DNA from: Syncephalis fuscata
Lineage: Eukaryota; Zoopagomycota; Zoopagomycetes; Zoopagales; Piptocephalidaceae
NCBI GenBank assembly: GCA_025786725.1
Contig: JAHLTZ010000048.1
Span: forward strand, 62,001-126,000
Direction: 5' to 3'
DNA: 64,000 bases
In this document: positions 1-15,523 of the stretch, piece after piece
How the letters are laid out: the number at the start of each line of letters is the position of its first letter
How positions within the stretch are numbered: the first letter of the stretch is position 1
Position numbers and translations under genes: made by a program
The notes under the pieces: generated by a model
The model's input: only the letters and a program-made list of their open reading frames with translations
The model's database searches: none
What the model was told of the DNA's origin: nothing

Positions 1-5835
<5,835 letters not shown>

Positions 5836-6251
5836 AAATGAATAAAGTGACATTTATGATTGATCTGTGGCACATAAGCATGTATTGGTTATTGGTGTAA
5901 TGATTAAATAAAACTCACCACCTGTCACTATGTTCAATAGAACGAATGTGTAGTTCAATTACGCAAATACTGTTTAATATAATTATTTGACTTCCAAGAT
6001 AATAGTAAATATATTGTAATACAAATCAACTGCATGGTACATCTTAATTTAGTTTACAATAACTGTCATAATGCATCGTAACAAGTGCAACAGCATGTTT
6101 ACTAATGGCAGTTGTTGTTGTTTATAAAGTGGACTATAGCTAGCAAGTTTTTATACATAATTCAATGTGTAAATAAAAGCAAGTATTTTAAAGTATTTCT
6201 GCAATTTATCTAGTTTTATTTAATGACAAGTATATCAAGTATAATTCAAAA
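5836..6251. other. Convergent 3' intergenic region, no gene seen
   Basis: AT-rich spacer between the stop codons of the ABC transporter and the acyltransferase. It holds AATAAA-like polyadenylation signals on both strands (for example near 5841 and 5908), but no coding pattern or structured repeat that I can see. Confidence 0.6.
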
Positions 6252-7604
6252 CTACTCGATTAGTTTGGCATAAGTCATCAGCTCTTCATCGGTAGTAAAA
6301 CGTTCATAGCATTCCTCGTCGATTGGAGTGCAAACTTCAATTGCACCTTTGGAAGCGCCTGGTGCTGGTGGAGTATCGAAAATAGTGACTGTTGATATAA
6401 TGGGATACATGTACCGACGATAACGAACTGGTCGGCCATCGCCAAAGTTCATGTCGTAATATCCTACCTTTGTCCAGTCTGTGCTGGAGAAATCAATACA
6501 GCTTATCCAGTTGGAATCTTTATTAACTATCGATGTGTCAGTGCCATCGTCTGTTTGCCCTAAAAAACTTTCTATGCTTTTTGCTTTGCCAGCGAGCACT
6601 GTTTGACGATATGCTGCAGCCACGTTGCCAAGTGTGTTATTTACAACCTGATCGGCCGGTATTATAAGACTCGAGGCGTGGAACACATTGCCGAAATAGT
6701 TATCGGGAAAGTTAGACCAGTGGGGGCGCATGTTAACAACAGAGAACATGCCTATGGTCTTGCTGTGGGGGATGTTTCTTGCGCGCACGCTTGCTCGCCA
6801 CATCAGCATTAGCACAACATCAAGCGTAGAAAACCATTTCTCTTTTCGTTCTTCTTCGGCAATCAAACCGCCTGCTGTGGTTTTTAACAGTTCAAGGCTT
6901 TCTGGACTAAATTTAAATATCACGACCTTTTTGTTGTTAACTTCGTGGGTAAAAATCGATTGATCATCATGTGGCGGCCTAGCCTTGTTTGCTGCGGCGC
7001 TGGCCTCCAAGCTTAAGTTAAAAAGCTTTCGATTATGATTTGGTGGCAAAGGAATGTCTCCGCGTGCGAATGCAGCCCATGCATTTAGTAGCAATGACCA
7101 ACCATATGCATCTGAGACCATATGGTGGCATGCTGTGCATATAACTAGGCCAGAGTTGTTTGCGAAGCGTGTCACACGGACAACAAATAGAGGCATTTCC
7201 TTAACCGTCCATGGCTCAATAGCTTGAAGCTCGGAAGAAATACTTTTCTGAGGCCAATCTGGCTCGAATTTTGAAATATCATCGTCCACTTGGGCTTCGG
7301 TATAAAGAACACCTTTGCTTGAAGGCTGGACTTCATAGGCATTGCTCTCAAGACGTACTATTTGGCCACATACGATTGGATATTGTTCGAGTGCCTTCCG
7401 AAGAGACTCAATTAGCACTTCAGCCGGCATAAAATTCGTCTTTTGCTGACTGTTTTTGTAGAAGGTAAGATTCTGTATACAGTTTGGACCGGGAATATAA
7501 TCGGCATGGCTCAATGGATGTGTTTGCGCTGCATCATAATTATCTGGCAACACCCATGTATCTTTATGACTTAAAATCATATTGCTAGCAGTAAAATGGG
7601 TCAA
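6252..7604 (-). CDS. BAHD-type acyltransferase (Transferase family, PF02458-like)
   Basis: Single-exon protein of 450 residues, the usual length for this family (430-460). It carries the catalytic HxxxD motif as HHMVSD at residues 160-165 and a DFGWG-like structural motif as NFGDG near residue 400. BAHD enzymes transfer an acyl group from acyl-CoA to an alcohol or amine. In plants they make phenolic esters. In fungi, relatives include trichothecene 3-O-acetyltransferase and many unassigned enzymes. The substrate cannot be told from sequence. No signal peptide or membrane segment is visible, so it is probably cytosolic. It lacks introns, unlike most neighbours, which could mean retroposition or transfer, but this alone is weak. 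No other secondary-metabolism genes adjoin it. Confidence 0.88.
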   Translation of the reverse strand: MTHFTASNMILSHKDTWVLPDNYDAAQTHPLSHADYIPGPNCIQNLTFYKNSQQKTNFMPAEVLIESLRKALEQYPIVCGQIVRLESNAYEVQPSSKGVLYTEAQVDDDISKFEPDWPQKSISSELQAIEPWTVKEMPLFVVRVTRFANNSGLVICTACHHMVSDAYGWSLLLNAWAAFARGDIPLPPNHNRKLFNLSLEASAAANKARPPHDDQSIFTHEVNNKKVVIFKFSPESLELLKTTAGGLIAEEERKEKWFSTLDVVLMLMWRASVRARNIPHSKTIGMFSVVNMRPHWSNFPDNYFGNVFHASSLIIPADQVVNNTLGNVAAAYRQTVLAGKAKSIESFLGQTDDGTDTSIVNKDSNWISCIDFSSTDWTKVGYYDMNFGDGRPVRYRRYMYPIISTVTIFDTPPAPGASKGAIEVCTPIDEECYERFTTDEELMTYAKLIE

Positions 7605-8819
7605 AGGAAATATTAACTAAAGAAAAGGCTATGGTGTCGACTTTGCAGTTAGGTTGATGGATACCCAATACCAGGATGTTCAACATTGACGCTGAATTTA
7701 TAGGCAACAGTGTCTAGATCAATTGTAGTTTATCATGAAAAGTGAGCAATGCAGCAAACAGGTTTACATGTAACCGCCAAATCATATGCTAAAGCAATAG
7801 AAAAAATTGTGCAATTTATGTATACTATTAACAAAGATCAGTCTTTTTGGTCTAGATTGAATTCCAAAAAAGGCAGGGTGTTAACTTGAGGCAGCTACCT
7901 TATACCAGTTGGCACATTCTAGAATTATGCGGCAATGGGATCTAGAACAATCAATGAAAGCACATGCACTATCGCTGCACTGAAATAATAGCTTTTGGGT
8001 TTAAATTCAATAAATTTTGCCATCATGCTATGACTTGAATACGACAATACTATGTGTATTTTGGTAGTTATTACATTGTAAATATACATAAGACTACAGC
8101 TTTAATTATTGTATACATGTATTTTTTAAATACTAGATACAAGTAGTTTGAATATTGCGTATAGTCGATACACAAATTAAATAGCCCATTAAAGTATCAA
8201 TCAATTATTTAAAACTGTAAACTGTGTAAAATAATCGACATTTTACATATAATATATGTGCTCGACCGGCAATTGCTTAGTATGGAGCATTATTGTTAAA
8301 TGAATATCGATTAGAAATTTATGTATAAATATGTATAAGTGATGTATATTGTTTATGGCAGACAAATTATAAAATGCTTATAGCTGCTCAAATATAAGAA
8401 TTAAGTATAATACTAGTAATTTATTTAATCGTTTTTTAATTTATTTCTGCTATTGTTTTTGTGAACAGTTGGTTAAAATTTATTATTATTTAGTGTTAAA
8501 TGACTAACATTTATCTATTCATTATATTTTGTTGTATGTAACATGAAATACTATTTAATATTTGTTTTAATATTGAAAATAGTGCAGATTAATTAAGACT
8601 CCACTTGATTCAATCGGAGTTAATATGACACTGTTTCAACAAACCACTTCTCAGTAATAAAAACTGATTGACGATTTATTGTTCGAATTACTAGTATAGA
8701 ACATATTACTCGATCGATTGAGTTCCCCAAGCTTGAATCAAGTCTTTAGCAATAGTTAACCAATAATATCGTCGTATTAAAACTTTACAATTGACTTTTC
8801 TTTATTTTGTCTTATTACA
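7605..8819. other. AT-rich intergenic region with one dispersed repeat copy
   Basis: Divergent intergenic region between the acyltransferase start (minus) and METTL5 (plus). I see no convincing exon. Positions 8528-8684 match a second copy at 28171-28335 and are listed separately. Confidence 0.55.
8528..8684 (+). repeat. Dispersed repeat, copy A
   Basis: About 160 bp that aligns in the same orientation with 28171-28335. Shared blocks include GTAACATGAAATACTATTTA, GTGCAGATTAATT, TTCAATCGGAGTT and TAATAAAAACT/TAGTAAAAACT in the same order and similar spacing. No coding potential or terminal inverted repeats are seen. It could be a fragment of a mobile element or a conserved non-coding element. 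Confidence 0.7.
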
Positions 8820-9756
<937 letters not shown>

Positions 9757-9902
9757 TAGTCAATGCATCAATACCAGTTAAAACATTAAATTAATCTATT
9801 CAATACAATTCATTGTTAACATAAACAAAAATATAATCTGAAATGTTTATTAATTAGGCTAATTGTTTAGTCAACTGGAAAAATATATATTATCAGAGCA
9901 GG

Positions 9903-11033
9903 TTAATAGTCATCGTCGTTGTATTCACCGTAGCTGTCGTTCTCTTTATCACCGCCATCAGCTCCATATGAGTCGTTGTTGTTGTCATAAGAGTCGGCGT
10001 CATCATATGATTCGTTGTCATAAGACTTGTCATCGTATGATTTTACATCACCATCGTAATACTTGGCGCCATCATCATAATTTGCTGCGCCATCATCATA
10101 CTCGTTATGGTCATCGTAGACACCGCCTTCGTGGCCATATCCTTTGTGATAATCTTCATGATCAAATAGACCGTGATGACCATCGTGACCAAATAAGCCA
10201 TGATGGCCGTCGTGACCAAATGGACCGTGATGACCATCGTGACCGAATGGACCGTGATGGCCATCATGACCAAATGGACCGTGATGACCGAATAAGCCGT
10301 GATGACCGTCGTGGCCGAATGGGCCGTGATGACCGTATGGAATATGTGGGCCATAGGCAAATGGACCTTTGTGATGTGGATTATGATGTCCATGATGCTT
10401 GGGGAAGTCATCATGGTGTGGATTGTGATGTCCATGAGGCTTGAATTCGCCATGGTGTTCTGGCTCACTAAGCTTATGGCAAATTGGGACACCACAGGCT
10501 TTGCAGGTATGTGCAGTAAGTGAGCAGCCATATCCATATGGGCAGCCCATGCAAAGAACATGTGAACAGTCTACGCACTCAGTTGTAGGGGGAGTGATTG
10601 GTGGTCGTATAGTTGGAGGCTCAGTTGTTGGAGGAGTTGTTGGAGGTTGTACAGTTGGAGGCTCAGTTGTTGGTGGCGTAGTTGGAGGTTGTACGGTTGG
10701 AGGCTCAGTTGTTGGAGGCGTAGTTGGTGGCTGTACGGTTGGAGGTTGTACGGTTGGAGGCTCAGTTGTTGGAGGCGTAGTTGGTGGCTGTACGGTTGGA
10801 GGCTCAGTTGTTGGAGGCGTAGTTGGAGGCTCAGTAGTTGGAGGCTCAGTAGTTGGCGGCGTAGTTGGTGGCTCAGTAGTTGGAGGAAGTGGAGCAATAG
10901 CTGGTGGATCTTGCTGCTGGAAAACAAGGTCATTTCCTACTGCTATATCTCTCTTTAAAGGAGCAACAGCATTGCTTAGTGTCGCTGCAGACACCAGCAA
11001 AGATACTAAAAGTATAGTGCAGCCAAACTTCAT
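9903..11033 (-). CDS. Secreted Opy2-like cysteine-cassette protein with Thr/Pro, His-rich and Tyr/Asp-rich repeats
   Basis: Single-exon, 376 residues. Residues 1-22 form a signal peptide (MKFGCTILLVSLLVSAATLS). A mucin-like stretch of EPPT, TPPT and VQPPT repeats follows, likely O-glycosylated. Next comes a compact eight-cysteine cassette, CVDCSHVLCMGCPYGYGC then CKACGVPIC. Its spacing CxxC-x4-CxxCPxGxxC-x6-CxxC-x4-C resembles the N-terminal domain of the yeast membrane anchor Opy2. The second half has GHDGHHGPF-type histidine repeats and a Tyr/Asp-rich tail. No transmembrane segment follows, so it should be secreted or wall-bound. The His repeats suggest metal binding; this is inference. It is divergent from a paralogue at 12101-12774 with the same cassette. 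Confidence 0.85.
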   Translation of the reverse strand: MKFGCTILLVSLLVSAATLSNAVAPLKRDIAVGNDLVFQQQDPPAIAPLPPTTEPPTTPPTTEPPTTEPPTTPPTTEPPTVQPPTTPPTTEPPTVQPPTVQPPTTPPTTEPPTVQPPTTPPTTEPPTVQPPTTPPTTEPPTIRPPITPPTTECVDCSHVLCMGCPYGYGCSLTAHTCKACGVPICHKLSEPEHHGEFKPHGHHNPHHDDFPKHHGHHNPHHKGPFAYGPHIPYGHHGPFGHDGHHGLFGHHGPFGHDGHHGPFGHDGHHGPFGHDGHHGLFGHDGHHGLFDHEDYHKGYGHEGGVYDDHNEYDDGAANYDDGAKYYDGDVKSYDDKSYDNESYDDADSYDNNNDSYGADGGDKENDSYGEYNDDDY

Positions 11034-12100
11034 TTTGGCTACAATAATAAGTTATTTATTTGCAGTATTGATTTGTATAATAAAACTAGTCAATGTTGGA
11101 TATAATTTAAAAATGTGATAACGCCAGACTGGTATTTATGCAACAACTAAGCGCAATTAAAAATATATTCAAATGGTTCTAAGATTGTTCCTGCATGTCT
11201 CGTTTCCCTGGCTTGTTCAGGCGAGTGTAAGTCCTATGTATGTAATCGGCCCCTTTGTAAATGAAATCGGCCCCTGTTAAACTTACTATAACTGTATTGG
11301 TAAAGTTTCCTTAGCAATGGCTTTATTGCCAATCAAATCGCCGTTTAAGGCTACTCAGGGGCAATAGCGCCAAAGGAGATGAGTAAATTGGGAAACGCTT
11401 TGACTACGGGCTCAATACATATACAAAGGAGTACGCTTTAGATGCATGGTTGTTAGGATAACCGAAGCTGTGTGCTTTGCCTGCCTGTACCCCCCTGTAA
11501 TGTAGAATATCCATGCTGAACATGGATAGAGATACAGGTGTTATATAACATTATCTATTATTGAATTGTTTTACTGATTGACTGATTAATAACTAATGAT
11601 AGTATTTTAGTTATTATAAAAGTGCAAAGTTGATATTTAATTTGAGGACTGATTTATTTTGATATCATTAACTTTATAATCAACAAAACAATAGAGTATT
11701 GTATTTTATTGTGCTGTTTATTAGCTAATCCAATTTATAACTAATAAGAAATTACTAAACAAAAATATTTATATTAATAAATAATTTAAAGCATTAAAAC
11801 ATTTAAAACATTGTGCTCATATTACTAAAATGGGTAAATCGATCTACGTAGTCTGTACAATAATTACAAAAGCAACATGTAAATAAGATACAGTGATATT
11901 ACATCATATTTTACATCACACTGAAGGTCATTTATACACATTAATTTGAATCTTGGCATTGGCCAAGTCTTGGCGAGCAATGATATAGTAAATGTAAATA
12001 AATTCATTTTTATTCTCAGGAGTTTTTTAATTATAATATAAATATTAAGCTTAGTGTTATGCGTTGACACTCGTTGTTAAAACATAGTAAACCGTTAATA
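11034..12100. promoter_or_regulatory. Shared divergent promoter region of the two Opy2-like genes
   Basis: A 1,067 bp region between two divergent start codons. A more GC-rich block (about 11190-11540) is set in AT-rich DNA. It holds two direct copies of AATCGGCCCCT (11244-11254 and 11265-11275) spaced exactly 21 bp, and a hairpin with perfect 8-bp arms, TATCCATG/CATGGATA, at 11508-11528. No gene is seen. Confidence 0.45.
11244..11275. promoter_or_regulatory. Direct repeat pair AATCGGCCCCT, 21 bp apart
   Basis: Two identical 11-bp words whose starts are two helical turns apart, between the divergent Opy2-like genes. A dimeric DNA-binding protein could use such a pair. No known factor is assigned. 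Confidence 0.35.
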
Positions 12101-12774
12101 ATGCAGTATTTCTCTCTATTTGTGGCGTCACTTGCGTTTGTTGCTTCCATACACGGCGCAAATGCTGCGGCCGTACAGCAAACTGATGTAGCCTTACCAC
12201 AAGCCGATGTAACTTTACCGCAAACTGATGGCCGTACTCAGTCATCAGGTCTCAACTGTTTAAATTGCCCTCTTGCCGTAAGCTGCAGTTCTTGTCCAAC
12301 AGGTTTTGTATGTGTCGTCAAACCAGGCAACTGTTACGTATGCCCAACAGCGGTATGCGTCCGGCCTCATAACAATGGCGACGAAGATCCATTTGATAAA
12401 GACCATCATCTTGGCGACTTTGATCCATTCCACAGGGACCATCACTTTGGCGGCGAAGATCCATTCAACAGGACCATCACTTTGGCGGCGAAGATCCATT
12501 CAACAGAGACCATCACTTTGGCGGTTTTGATCCATTCCACAGGGACCATCACTTTGGCGGTTTTGATCCATTTGGCAACCATTTTCCACATGATCCATTC
12601 TACGCAGGAGCACTACTTCCTTGGTGGCTGCACCAACGACCATACGGTGACTGGTCATGGGACCATGATCATAACGATCTTGATCACTTTGGCGGTGGAC
12701 TGGATCCATTCGATAACGATGAAGAGCACTATAAAAACAAACAAGTAAATGGCGTACAGTCTCCTACTGTATAA
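12101..12774 (+). CDS. Secreted Opy2-like cysteine-cassette protein with DPFxRDHHFGG repeats (one apparent frameshift)
   Basis: The start ATG at 12101 gives a clean signal peptide, MQYFSLFVASLAFVASIHGA. Three short LPQ(T/A)D units follow. The cassette CLNCPLAVSCSSCPTGFVC then CYVCPTAVC matches the cysteine spacing of the neighbour at 9903-11033. After it come at least five tandem units of the type DPFxRDHHFGG, then an aromatic/acidic tail ending near QSPTV and TAA at 12772-12774. One G appears missing at about 12471: one unit reads AACAGGACC where sister units read CAGGGACC or CAGAGACC. Beyond it the repeat continues in the next frame. Adding the base gives 224 residues. If the break is real, the protein would lose its repeat tail. 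Likely secreted; a metal-binding role is inferred only. Confidence 0.8.
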
Positions 12775-13905
12775 TTTCAACTATGTGTTCCAATTGAGCT
12801 ATACTAAATCATTAAATAAAACTTCAATTCTCCAGTTTATTGAATGTGATATCGCTATCATTTCATTCCATATTTATTTATTTGCTATAAATACTATAGC
12901 ATTAGTAATAACTGCAACGACAGCAATGGCCGACTGCACAATGTCGTCATGAGCCCTGGCCACCACTATTATTCCATATATTGTCTTATCGCTTCTTTCA
13001 TCTATCGCTTCTTCCTTTCACTCCACTGTATTCATGTGACAAGAAGACTGTAACGGGTTTTTCTTAAATATATATCGCATTCTGATTGGACCACGCTGAT
13101 TCGCTGCCTATTTTCTCACTAAATGCTTACTGATTGGTGCATTTTTGCCAAATCACATAGTCTCACAAGCCGTTGCTCCTTCTAACACCTCCCACCAACC
13201 AGACGCTTTTACTTTCCTTCCTCTTCAATCAATACGCACTAAAATAGCCACCCACTTTTAGGCCATCCCGCCCACCAACCAGACGTCTTCTTTTCTCCTG
13301 TGCTTATTCGCTAGCCAACCGGACTTTTCCTGTGGTCCACTCATATTGCCGCATTGTCAGGTTAGCACGGCTTTTGTTGGCCAACAGACGGTTATACAAG
13401 CAGCAAGTTACTTTTGCAGTAAAAGTGCAAGTTGCTGCTTTTCTTGTAGACGAATCGCAGTACACGATAGGAACTAGCCTGGTAAGTAACCGACTGTTTA
13501 TGCAGCAACTGCATAGCTGTCTGCATTCGCTTTCCTGTACTGTCGACTACGCAAGGGCTGCTTGTCGTGAATCATTGATTTGTTTTGGCTGTTACGCCAG
13601 GTGTCATAGTACGACGAACCAGCTATTGCCTACCGGCAGCTTGCTGCATAGTGTCGCGACTCCTTGAGGAAGGAGGAAGAGAGGAGGAGGACGACGACGA
13701 CCAAGCTGAAAAGGAAACAGACTGATGCTCCCACTGTGCAGACAACGAGGCTACTGGTGCTAACGGCTGCTTTGTTTAGATTACTACTACTACTACTACT
13801 ACTACTACTACGCATATAGTCGCGACTTGTAACGTAGATTGGCTTGTCAATTTTTTTCGAATCAACAAACACGTCAGCAATCACAAAAATAGTAGCATTT
13901 ATAAT
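12775..13905 (+). promoter_or_regulatory. Promoter and leader of NF-YA with repeated CCAAC..GAC words and ATTGG boxes
   Basis: Two CTGATTGG elements (inverse CCAAT boxes) lie at 13082-13089 and 13130-13137. Two identical CCACCAACCAGACG words lie at 13192-13205 and 13272-13285, with relatives CCAACCGGAC at 13315-13324 and CCAACAGACG at 13381-13390. A (TAC)n run is at 13782-13811. An open frame at 13332-13667 encodes no recognisable protein and may be leader sequence. Confidence 0.45.
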
Positions 13906-14839
13906 ATGTCCTATTCTACTTCCAGCGGTAATGGCAATCACGTATCTGCCACTCATGTCCATGGCGGCAATCCATCGCCGGTAGCCGCGGCCGCGGCAGC
14001 AGCGGCGGCAGCAGCAGCCGGTGTAGCATCTCCAAACGGTGTACCCGCCTCACCCACTTACGCACCGCCACTATCGCCGTATCAAATGATGATGCCAACG
14101 CAAATGCTTGGCTATCGTATGCCGGCACCGCTATCAAGTGGTTCGACAGGCAGTGTACCTACAAATGCATCCGCCATTGACTCTGTATCGCATATATCGG
14201 CAATGCAGCCACAGCAGGAGGAAGAGCCGCTTTACGTGAATGCAAAACAGTATCATCGTATTTTGAAACGACGTGCTGTTCGTGCTCGTCTTGAAGAGCA
14301 GAATCGACTTGCCAAACAACGCAAGGTAAGCAGAACAAACAAACAAAAAATAGACGGCTACTATTGCTATGTCAATATTCGTTATTTTTCTACTTTCAAC
14401 TTGCTTACCATTGCATCTATAGCCTTATTTACACGAATCGCGACATCGACACGCTATGCGACGACCTCGTGGGCCAGGTGGTCGTTTTCTTACAGCGGCT
14501 GAGATTGCCGAACTTGAGAACAAAAAGCCGGGTGAAGAACATTTAGGCCATGATGATATGTCAATGCTAGGCAGTTCAGATCACTTGCACATTAAGCGAG
14601 AACACGATCGTCACGAGATGGAACCGCATGAACATGTGCTACTTCGACAAAATATTCTTAGTGCAGCCGATCTAGCCAATGGCAATCACCACCATCATCC
14701 AGCCACTCTACTACCAGATACGCATCACCAGGCAAAAGCGAAGCGGCCTCGCCGTTCATCAAAGACCGAAGGATTAAGCAATGTACCCATGCTTGGACAG
14801 CAAGGCAATGGCACAGCCAAACCAAATGGCGCCAATTAG
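13906..14839 (+). CDS. HAP2: CCAAT-binding factor subunit NF-YA / HAP2
   Basis: Two exons (13906-14325 and 14423-14839) give 278 residues. The conserved core is complete. The subunit-interaction helix (EEPLYVNAKQYHRILKRRAV) is in exon 1. The DNA-binding half, HESRHRHAMRRPRGPGGRFL, begins exon 2, so the intron falls exactly between RLAKQRK and PYLHESR. The N-terminus has a run of about 12 alanines. The C-terminus is rich in His/Asp and ends with a basic AKAKRPRRSS that may be a nuclear signal. NF-YA joins NF-YB/NF-YC (HAP3/HAP5) to bind CCAAT boxes. Its own upstream region has two inverse CCAAT boxes, which would fit autoregulation. The reading frame is intact. Confidence 0.96.
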
Positions 14840-15523
14840 CAACTAATAACTCGTTTCATTTATTAGATGGATTACATTGAATAGTTACATTATGTGTAGC
14901 CAATTCCATCGCTGTTATTATTGTCGTCGTCTTTATTTTGACATCTTTTGTACATCTTTTTTTGTTTGTTGCTGTCATCGTTATTACTGACGGATGAGTG
15001 TCTATGTGTGTGCACACCTATGCTTATAAATGACAGAGATTACAGTATGGTTGATGTTTTCTTCTTCTACTTTTACTACTACTTTTAAAGAGTAATAGTA
15101 ATACTCGTTTTTTATCTATTGAATCTAATGGATCACCATTGATTTATTTGTTTTTGCCTTCACTTTAGCCAGAATAAAATTATGAACGAAATGATATCAA
15201 TAGTATTTATTTATATTTAATTTAGACGAATAAATTATGTCAATATTAATACATAATTTGTATTTATTTTATTTGTGTGTGGATGCAATCTTAAAAAGAA
15301 AAAAAGAAAAAAGAAAAATAGCTTTTCTTCTACACTCTTTTCTTTCAATAGTCGCCGACCATAACGACAACAACAACAACAACAACAACAATAGTAGCCA
15401 CTATCCGTTATACTATTTTCTTTTACGAATTGAGCTGTTGTTTTTATTGCTGTTATTATTATTAGTACACCTCCTAAGGGTCTTTAGACAATAATATTGT
15501 TGTTAGATTGCACCTTCTAGTCC
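14840..15523. other. Intergenic region NF-YA to RRP5
   Basis: Long 3' region of NF-YA and a short promoter for RRP5. It contains an A-rich AAAGAAAAAAG tract near 15293-15318 and a (AAC)n run at about 15366-15389. No gene seen. Confidence 0.6.

Noticed and set aside
10600-10880. Regular GTTGGAGG-type short repeats that look like a CRISPR-like array
   Set aside because: They are in-frame codon repeats of a mucin-like protein segment, without unique spacers, in a eukaryotic gene.
10441-11118. Long plus-strand open frame rich in Gly/Val, and other-frame repeats
   Set aside because: Shadow of the Thr/Pro repeats of the minus-strand Opy2-like gene, which has the signal peptide and cysteine cassette.
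13332-13667. 111-codon plus-strand open frame upstream of NF-YA
   Set aside because: No recognisable domain or codon bias; lies amid repeated promoter words, so more likely leader or chance.
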